Shown here: positions 57,960-64,000 of the stretch, in pieces | Layout of the letters: each line of letters starts with the position of its first letter | Position numbering within the stretch: position 1 is the first letter of the stretch | From: Rutpela maculata | Taxonomy: Eukaryota; Arthropoda; Insecta; Coleoptera; Cerambycidae | Direction of reading: 5' to 3' | Length of the DNA: 64,000 nucleotides | Assembly: GCA_936432065.2 (NCBI GenBank) | Contig: OW386286.2 | Location: forward strand, 114,229,519 to 114,293,518 | Notes under the pieces: generated by a model | Databases searched by the model: none | Told to the model about the DNA's origin: nothing | The model's input: the letters and a program-made list of their open reading frames with translations, nothing else | Made by a program: the position numbers and the translations under genes

Positions 57960-58322
57960 TGTTAGATCACGGTTTACATGAGTGACTTTTTAAAAAGATT
58001 TATTTACTTAAATGGAGCCAACGTTGGCTCTTGGAGAAGGAATAATACAATAACTAGAAGTGTTTCATTCTAAGTGAGTTTAATAACTGATTCCACAAAG
58101 CGTGTTTAGTCATATTTATAACATACAGAACCTGAGTAAGCAAAATATATAACAAAGGAATTGCAGTTCTGCAGTCTGCACAAGTTATGAGAAACAAAGG
58201 TGTAATATGATATCTTGAAGATAAGCAATTAATAAGAGAAGCTGTTATCGTGAAATACGATATACCTGTGAAGGTTTATTATGGCTAAGTCGCAATAAGA
58301 TAGCGTGTAATATTATATAACA
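57960..58322 (-). repeat. 3' LTR of errantivirus-like provirus (363 bp)
   Basis: On the - strand it starts TGTTATATAATATT directly after a polypurine tract and ends GTGATCTAACA, so the ends are the inverted TGTTA/TAACA. It contains AATAAA near its end (- strand, about 58003-58008) and a perfect 16-bp palindrome GAGCCAACGTTGGCTC (58015-58030). The outer flank is TATATA. The 5' LTR lies beyond the window. Confidence 0.85.
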
Positions 58323-58335
58323 ACTTCCCCCTTAA
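58323..58335 (-). promoter_or_regulatory. Polypurine tract
   Basis: AAGGGGGAAGT on the - strand immediately upstream of the LTR start, the expected plus-strand primer site of a retroelement. Confidence 0.82.
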
Positions 58336-58556
58336 TAAAAAAGTTGATGTTATGCAGCAACTTTTGAAAATTGTTAAAACGTTAAATGAATATAATGCAA
58401 AAATAAATTGAAACAATGTTGAATGAATACAAAGCAAAATAATAAAATAATGTAAAAGTTAAAATTGGTAAGCGATAATAAAACATTACATAACGTAATA
58501 AGGATAAAATACAATAGTCTAAATTAATAGACAAGGGTAAAACTCCACATGAAAGT

Positions 58557-60422
58557 CTATGTTAACTCGATGTCCTCTTCTTCTTGAGGTCTAATACCGG
58601 GTCGCTTTCTTGGAGGGATCAGTCTAGGAAATTTGGTAAATACTCTGCTTCGTTCAGAAGGAGGTGAAGGAGGGTTATCCGTTGAGGGTTGGATTCGCAA
58701 TGCTCCACATCTTCTTCTTCTGCATTTACAAGTTATGTAAAGTAGAACTAATAGGATGATGAGAGTGATTATGAAGTATGTGAACCAAGATACATGTTTG
58801 GTCACAAAAGGTTCGTTTATAAGGTCGTCTAGGTCTTTGGAATATTGCTCTAGTTTGTTTTTAGCAATATCTAAATCTTCTACGTCGAGACTGTTTAATT
58901 TAAGCGGTTTTAATTTTGGAATTTCGATTTTGTCGGGCATGTGATTGCAGCATTCAAAAGGAATTTGGATTGGATGTGAATTGTCCTTAATTTCGGAAAA
59001 GTCTTTAGCACTGGCTTGTATTCGAGTAATGCCTGCATAGGCGTAACATCCTGGTTGTAGTTTTATGATGGAATTTTTGTTAATTAGCTCTGTTATGGAT
59101 TCTCTCTTCGGGCAGTTGATGGTAATGTGAAGTGGTTCGGAATTAATCACTAGCCATGTGTTGTCTTCAAGTTCTTGGACGTTGTATCCTTGACTAATGA
59201 TGAAGGAAGTTTGACAATTTTCTGGGAGTTTCGGCAATGGTTTTAATATTCTAGCTTCACAAATGGCATTTTGGTCGATAGGATATGCAAACAGGTTCGA
59301 ACATAGTTTAGTTCCAAAATAAAGTGGTTTGCATTCTTTCAAATTTTGTACAGGTATGTACATTAAAGAATCATCGTCTCTCGCGATAAACTTTTGTGAA
59401 ATAGATAAAAAGTGATGTAGACCAGTTCTGTTATCAAGTATGGGTATAGGGTACAGACGAAAGGTGTTGTAATTTTGAGGTTCAATGAGAGGTATTGTTA
59501 AAACAAATATTAAATTAGAATCTAGTTGAAAAGCTTTTAGTTCAATAATATCCAGATATTGAGCAACTGCTGATAGTTTAATTGGAAGAGGTAAATTGTT
59601 CCTTCGCAAACTCTGTGAAATCTCTTGTAACGCCGTTACTAAGTGATCAGGTGTTATGATTGATGAATGAATAATTCCTAATCTGGCGAATGTTATTGAA
59701 TTTAAAATATCGTTTAGATTGTCTTCGATATACAAATAGCTGGCCATTAGTTGTTCGGAAATGTATAGAAATTTTAGTTTTATTTCGGCAGCTTGGATCG
59801 TTTGAGTCATAGTTTGAATTGTGTGCTCAATTTCTTTGATATCTTTGTTAAATGTTTCCTCATCAATTTGTAATTTTTGTATAGTTGAGTTGAAATTTTT
59901 GATAACAGAAGTCGTAACTGAGATTTGATTTTTGATTAAGTTTTCTAATTGATGTTCGTCATTATTTAATTTATTTATACAGTTAGTGTAGTACTCGCCA
60001 TCTTCGGCGTCTAAGTTTCCGGTAATTGATTTGAATATTGTTCCGAAACCGTTAAGTATTCCGCGTTTATATCTCTTTGTGTCTGAAAAGACTTCGTCAA
60101 ATTTCGTTTTTATCGAACTAGCTATTTGCATTAAAAGGTTAAACTCTGTTTTAATTTCGCTTCTAAACAGGATTGATTTTTGGTCAGCACCATCGAGGGT
60201 GTTCAAGATTCTGTCTAAATTATTTTGATTTTTGTCAAAAGCTAGTTTAAGGGATGAAATATTTTTATGCACTAGCAGAGTCCATTTGTCATTTGTCACC
60301 ACGATGTCCGTGTCTTGGTGATAGTATACACCAACAGTGTTATTGATCGGGGTAATTTTGTATTGACAGAGTGCTAATCCGAACAGCAGGAGAAACCTGA
60401 AAATAAATTTAATTTTCAGCAT
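58557..60422 (-). CDS. env: Envelope fusion protein of errantivirus type
   Basis: Uninterrupted 621-residue frame. It has an N-terminal signal peptide (residues about 5-19 hydrophobic), a furin-type site RYKR near residue 119 followed by a glycine-rich, hydrophobic fusion-peptide-like stretch (GILNGFGTIF), and a helical heptad region after it. A single transmembrane segment lies near residues 547-568, and then a short basic cytoplasmic tail (CKCRRRRC) and a proline-rich acidic end. This is the layout of insect errantivirus Env proteins related to the baculovirus F fusion protein, a class I membrane fusion protein. Overlaps the integrase frame by 14 nt. TTTATTTTCAG just inside the start (acceptor at 60397-60398) suggests a spliced env mRNA, as in gypsy. 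No internal stop is seen. Confidence 0.88.
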   Translation of the reverse strand: MLKIKFIFRFLLLFGLALCQYKITPINNTVGVYYHQDTDIVVTNDKWTLLVHKNISSLKLAFDKNQNNLDRILNTLDGADQKSILFRSEIKTEFNLLMQIASSIKTKFDEVFSDTKRYKRGILNGFGTIFKSITGNLDAEDGEYYTNCINKLNNDEHQLENLIKNQISVTTSVIKNFNSTIQKLQIDEETFNKDIKEIEHTIQTMTQTIQAAEIKLKFLYISEQLMASYLYIEDNLNDILNSITFARLGIIHSSIITPDHLVTALQEISQSLRRNNLPLPIKLSAVAQYLDIIELKAFQLDSNLIFVLTIPLIEPQNYNTFRLYPIPILDNRTGLHHFLSISQKFIARDDDSLMYIPVQNLKECKPLYFGTKLCSNLFAYPIDQNAICEARILKPLPKLPENCQTSFIISQGYNVQELEDNTWLVINSEPLHITINCPKRESITELINKNSIIKLQPGCYAYAGITRIQASAKDFSEIKDNSHPIQIPFECCNHMPDKIEIPKLKPLKLNSLDVEDLDIAKNKLEQYSKDLDDLINEPFVTKHVSWFTYFIITLIILLVLLYITCKCRRRRCGALRIQPSTDNPPSPPSERSRVFTKFPRLIPPRKRPGIRPQEEEDIELT

Positions 60423-61296
60423 ATGGTTTCATTCTATCAAAATTTACTTTAGTCTCTTGTTTTGTTTCGAGATTTAATAGGGTAGCAGAATTTTGAAAAA
60501 TTTCTTTTATTTTAAAGGGACCGTTAAATTTGTTTTGTAGTTTGTTCTTAATTTGTGATTCTTTTACATAAACTAAGTCACCTATTTTGTATTCAGGTCG
60601 TTTTTGGGGAATATTTCTGTCGAAGCGAACTTTTGCTTTCTCTTTTTGAGATTGTGTTCGACTACGGGCTATTTTATAGTAGTGGGATATTCTATTGTTT
60701 AAATCTCTAACGTATTTAGTTATTAATTCTTTTTGGTTGTACAAAGTTTCGGGTGGTCTGTTAGATGTATGACCAAAGATAAGTTCATATGGGGTAAAAC
60801 CGTGTGTTTTATTTACCGAATTGTTATAGCATATTACTGCATATGGTAAAATCGTAAAAGGATGTTCGTTTGGGTTTTCAGTTTTGTGGATTCTTATCAT
60901 TTCGGCTAAAGTAGCATGAAATCTTTCTATGGATCCGTTCGATTGGGGGTGTCCTACGCTTGAATAAGTTAATTTTATGTCGTAGAGGGTGCAGAGATCT
61001 TTGAGCAAACGGTTGTCAAATTCGCCACCGTAATCGCAATGGATTCTTAGCGGGGTACCGTAATGTTGAAAGTATAACAACAAGGTATTTACGACGGATT
61101 TTGCGGATTTGTCCGGGACTGCATAGGCTTGTGTAAATTTAGTTAACTCGTCTCGAATAGTTAAAGCGTAATTTCGAGTTGGGAATTCAAATAAATCGAT
61201 ATTGATTCTTTCGAATGGTGTTCTTGGGGTTTCTGTGACTACCAGAGGGTTATTAAGGTTTTTCCGGCATACTTTGTCTTTTGGCAAGTTTCGCAA
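60409..61296 (-). CDS. Integrase core and C-terminal part of pol
   Basis: Open for about 295 codons. The DDE core is complete: aspartate in RINIDLFEF, aspartate in IHCDYGGEF, glutamate in HPQSNGSIERFHATL. A C-terminal GPY/F-type module (KIGDLVYVKES, NKFNGPFKIKEI) follows. The HHCC zinc domain is encoded at the end of the neighbouring frame. The two frames are out of register by one base at a run of five A (- strand, 61259-61263), so this copy cannot make one continuous Pol unless frameshifting occurs there. The apparent start codon is probably not a real start. Confidence 0.9.
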   Translation of the reverse strand: MRNLPKDKVCRKNLNNPLVVTETPRTPFERINIDLFEFPTRNYALTIRDELTKFTQAYAVPDKSAKSVVNTLLLYFQHYGTPLRIHCDYGGEFDNRLLKDLCTLYDIKLTYSSVGHPQSNGSIERFHATLAEMIRIHKTENPNEHPFTILPYAVICYNNSVNKTHGFTPYELIFGHTSNRPPETLYNQKELITKYVRDLNNRISHYYKIARSRTQSQKEKAKVRFDRNIPQKRPEYKIGDLVYVKESQIKNKLQNKFNGPFKIKEIFQNSATLLNLETKQETKVNFDRMKPYAEN

Positions 61297-64000
61297 TTTT
61301 TTATAAAATTTTCAACGTCTTTAGTTAGACCTTGCCAAGTGTATTTTTCTCTAATTCTTCGAATCGTTTCATTTATTCCGCGGTGTAGATTATTTTTACC
61401 AAAATGATTTTGCTCCAATATAATTGGAATTTCATCTTCGTCGGCAGTTCTGACGATATCTTGACAAATTACTACTTTTAAGTCTTTTTCCGCAAAAATG
61501 AATGATAGGATTTCAAGAATGGGGAGGTCTAAGTTATTTTCGACAAAGTATGTCTTAGAGAGATCTAGGACGTCTTGATTTTTAAATAATACCGAAAATA
61601 GATGTTCAATTACAGATTCGATATCAAAAGGTAGAGGGATGATAAAATATCTCCTATGTCTGACTGTTTTGCTCGATACAATATTGATTTTATCGTTATG
61701 AAATTCGGGGCTTTCTTCGAATATGTCTTCGATAATTTTATGATGGAGGTCTTGTAGGTTATTTTGTTGGAAGAAAGTTATAATATCTTTGTGTTCTCTA
61801 TACAAAAGTTGTTTGTTCGAGGCTTTGACTTTCGAATAGTCAATTAAAGATGTTGTCTTATATAAGTTGGCGAAAGTTTCGAATTCTTGGGAAATTTGTT
61901 CGTCAGTGATCTCGTTATTGTCTGGGTTTTCGTCGTCGTCTGACTCTTCGTCATTCGCGGCTAGAACCTTTGAATAGAATTTGGAACATTCAGAAAAATG
62001 ATTAATTTTGATTCTGGAAAGTGCATCCGCGTTCTTATTGATTTTGCCGGGTTTATAAATTATTTCGTAATCGTACTCTTCTAATTTGAGTCGCCAACGA
62101 GCAAGTCTACTTCCTGGATCTTTTATAGAGAATAGCCAGGTGAGTGGTCTGTGGTCGGTGACGAGTTTGAACTTTCTACCGTACAGGTATGGTCTAAAGT
62201 GCTTTACACTCCATACTATGGATAAAAGCTCGCGTTCAATCGTTGAATATTTAGTTTCTGCACTGCACAAGGTTCTAGAAGCATAGGCAATGGGTAAATC
62301 TTTGCCAATAGGCCCCTGGCTCAGCACTGAGCCGACGGCAAATGCGCTCGCATCAGTGGTTAGAATGAAAGGTTCATCAAAATTAGGGTAGATTAATATC
62401 GGAGTTGTCGTTAATGTTTGTTTCAAATCTTGAAAAGATTTTATACAATCATTGTCGAAGAGAAATGGTATGTCTTTCTGTAAGAGTTTTGTTAAGGGCT
62501 TGGTAATCTTGGAGAAATTGGGGATAAAGCGCCTATAATATCCGGCTAAGCCTAGAAATGATTTAATTTCTTTTTGATTTTTTGGTTGAGGGAAATTTAG
62601 AATAGCGTCAACTTTCGAAGGATTCGGTTTTACGCCGTCTTTTGTAATGAGATGTCCTAAATAAGCGACTTCTTTGCGGAGAAACTCGCATTTGTCGGGT
62701 TGAATTTTGAGATTGGCTTTCTGTAATCTTTTGAAAACTTCTGTTAATCGAGAAATATGCTCGTGAATAGTAGGGGAGTAAACAATAATATCGTCCATAT
62801 AGACGAGACATCGTTCATTTTGGATACCTAATAAAATGTTATCCATCACTCTTTGAAATGTTGATGGAGCATTCTTAAGTCCAAAAGGCATTCTTACGAA
62901 TTCAAAATGACCATTTTCAACTGTGAAAGCAGTTTTTTGAATATCTTTCGCATCAATCTCGATTTGGTGAAATCCGGAGGCTAAGTCCAAAGTTGTAAAA
63001 TATTGACATTTGCCTAATTGATCGAGGAGGTCGGAAATATTGGGTAGAGGGTATTTATCGTCAATAGTCAGTTCGTTGAGTTTTCTGTAGTCCAGTACAA
63101 CTCGCCATTTTTGTTTACCGGAGGCGTCGAGTTTTTTAGGTACAACCCAAACCGGAGAGGACCAGGGAGAAATCGAAGGTCTAATGATGCCTTGATCAAG
63201 CATATTAGAGACTTGTGTTTTGACTTCCTCTTTATGGATATGAGGGTAGCGATATGATTTTGTGAAAACCGGTTTTGAATCGTTCGTGTCAATGGAATGC
63301 TTAATTTCGTTAGTAAAAGTTAAATTGTCTCCTTCCAAATAGAATATATCTTGAAAGTCTAAACAAAGCTGCGTTACTATTTCGGCCTCTTCTTCGTTTA
63401 GATGATCCAAGCGCAATTCGTTCCTAATTTCGAAGGATCTGTCCGTCTGTAGGTGTGAGTCAGAATTTTGAGTGTTTAAATTGAAAATTGATTTGAATTT
63501 TTGTACTGGCTCTAGTTTTATGTTAGAAAAATTTACCGTTTTTGGTATTGCATTCGCGTTTATAATTGAGGTTAAAAATTCTCCATTGTTATCGATTTTG
63601 ACAATAGCATTTGGTAAGCGTACTTTCTCGTTTTCCTGGGCTAACAGTATAGCTTCGGTATTTTGCAAATTACATTTTAATTTACAGATTTTTTCCATGC
63701 GAGGTTCGATAGAAATTAAATTTTTGATGTTGCTTAAATTTGGGTTTTGGTTTCTGATGTTACTAGTTGGTTGTACAGGTAAATTTACTGTAGTTTCTTC
63801 CGTGACTTTAAATAATGGTACGTTTTTAAAATTCGTGACTAGTTGTTTGTTTTTAAAGTCTACTTGGCATTCGTAATGTTCTAGAAAATCTGCGCCTAGT
63901 AGTCCGTCAAAATCTATATCTAGATTATAGATATAAACTTTGTGTGACTCATCTGAAAAGGGGATGAGAACAGATTCGTTGATATAAATTTTTTGATCAG
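61239..64000 (-). CDS. pol: Pol: protease end, reverse transcriptase, RNase H, integrase zinc domain
   Basis: The frame is open to the right edge of the window, so its start lies outside; ATG at 63698 is internal. In order: the end of a retropepsin (GLLGADFLEHYECQVDF, about 63840-63900), a spacer, RT with VVLDYRKLNELT, FTTLDLASGFHQIE, FGLKNAPSTFQRVM and the YMDD box, and RNase H with TTDASAFAVGSVLSQ, IERELLSIVW and LVTDHRPL. A tether and the integrase HHCC domain (HFGKNNLHRG, CETCQ) come last. All catalytic residues I can place are present. Ty3/gypsy type. The only break is the one-base slip at 61259-61263 leading into the integrase core frame. Confidence 0.93.
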   Translation of the reverse strand, partial: DQKIYINESVLIPFSDESHKVYIYNLDIDFDGLLGADFLEHYECQVDFKNKQLVTNFKNVPLFKVTEETTVNLPVQPTSNIRNQNPNLSNIKNLISIEPRMEKICKLKCNLQNTEAILLAQENEKVRLPNAIVKIDNNGEFLTSIINANAIPKTVNFSNIKLEPVQKFKSIFNLNTQNSDSHLQTDRSFEIRNELRLDHLNEEEAEIVTQLCLDFQDIFYLEGDNLTFTNEIKHSIDTNDSKPVFTKSYRYPHIHKEEVKTQVSNMLDQGIIRPSISPWSSPVWVVPKKLDASGKQKWRVVLDYRKLNELTIDDKYPLPNISDLLDQLGKCQYFTTLDLASGFHQIEIDAKDIQKTAFTVENGHFEFVRMPFGLKNAPSTFQRVMDNILLGIQNERCLVYMDDIIVYSPTIHEHISRLTEVFKRLQKANLKIQPDKCEFLRKEVAYLGHLITKDGVKPNPSKVDAILNFPQPKNQKEIKSFLGLAGYYRRFIPNFSKITKPLTKLLQKDIPFLFDNDCIKSFQDLKQTLTTTPILIYPNFDEPFILTTDASAFAVGSVLSQGPIGKDLPIAYASRTLCSAETKYSTIERELLSIVWSVKHFRPYLYGRKFKLVTDHRPLTWLFSIKDPGSRLARWRLKLEEYDYEIIYKPGKINKNADALSRIKINHFSECSKFYSKVLAANDEESDDDENPDNNEITDEQISQEFETFANLYKTTSLIDYSKVKASNKQLLYREHKDIITFFQQNNLQDLHHKIIEDIFEESPEFHNDKINIVSSKTVRHRRYFIIPLPFDIESVIEHLFSVLFKNQDVLDLSKTYFVENNLDLPILEILSFIFAEKDLKVVICQDIVRTADEDEIPIILEQNHFGKNNLHRGINETIRRIREKYTWQGLTKDVENFIKNCETCQKTKYAGKTLITLW

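Noticed and set aside
1..64000. CRISPR arrays, prokaryotic operons or bacterial contamination
   Set aside because: No spaced direct-repeat arrays and no dense co-directional genes; all recognisable genes are eukaryotic or eukaryotic transposons.

Overview
This is AT-rich arthropod, most likely insect, nuclear DNA. The evidence is GT-AG introns, a terminal exon of a conserved eukaryotic TPR gene, many Jockey-like LINEs, Transib, MULE, hAT, piggyBac-like and Tc1/mariner-like DNA elements, 5S- and tRNA-derived SINEs, and a gypsy/errantivirus-like provirus with an env gene. I cannot name the species. Very little of the window is host coding sequence; most is transposable elements inserted into one another.

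Host genes. The terminal exon of TTC27 lies on the + strand at 5041-6005, with a poly(A) signal just after it. A short possible terminal exon of an unrecognised gene lies on the - strand at 96-235. Several tiny exon-like segments with good splice sites lie on the - strand (25.9, 28.3, 28.5, 36.9, 52.9, 55.5 and 57.0 kb, perhaps 13.0 kb). Some are duplicated together with their flanking intron, but no gene model is proven.

Regions. 0.9-4.2 kb: LINE 3' fragments and a foldback copy. 6.6-12.9 kb: dispersed repeats, two LINE fragments and two palindromic elements. 13.6-16.2 kb: a broken C2H2-MULE-SWIM transposase gene split by a 5S-derived SINE. 17.1-18.2 kb: a Transib (RAG1-like) transposase relic. 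19.5-24.5 kb: one LINE interrupted by four unrelated DNA transposons. 27.3-28.1 and 37.1-37.9 kb: two copies of one hAT-type MITE. 29.5-36.7 kb: a - strand LINE carrying many nested insertions, including an element family with TACTCTTCGC ends and an internal tRNA-like Pol III promoter. 38.8-41.7 kb: a LINE with a TIR element, a hAT element inside that, and a second copy of the first family inside the hAT. 42.4-44.7 kb: two transposon-associated coding remnants. 45.3-49.4 kb: a nearly full-length two-ORF LINE. 51.4-57.2 kb: a duplicated block, each copy broken by different elements. 57.8-64.0 kb: the 3' part of an errantivirus-like provirus on the - strand (PR-RT-RNaseH-IN, env, PPT, 3' LTR); its 5' end lies outside the window.

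Main discoveries: the nested insertion history, which can be read from intact target-site duplications; a 46-bp module with GTCCTGG/CCAGGAC ends shared by a 5S-derived and a tRNA-derived SINE; and the TACTCTTCGC family, which combines DNA-transposon-like ends with tRNA-like Pol III boxes. All assignments come from reading the sequence; no database search was run.
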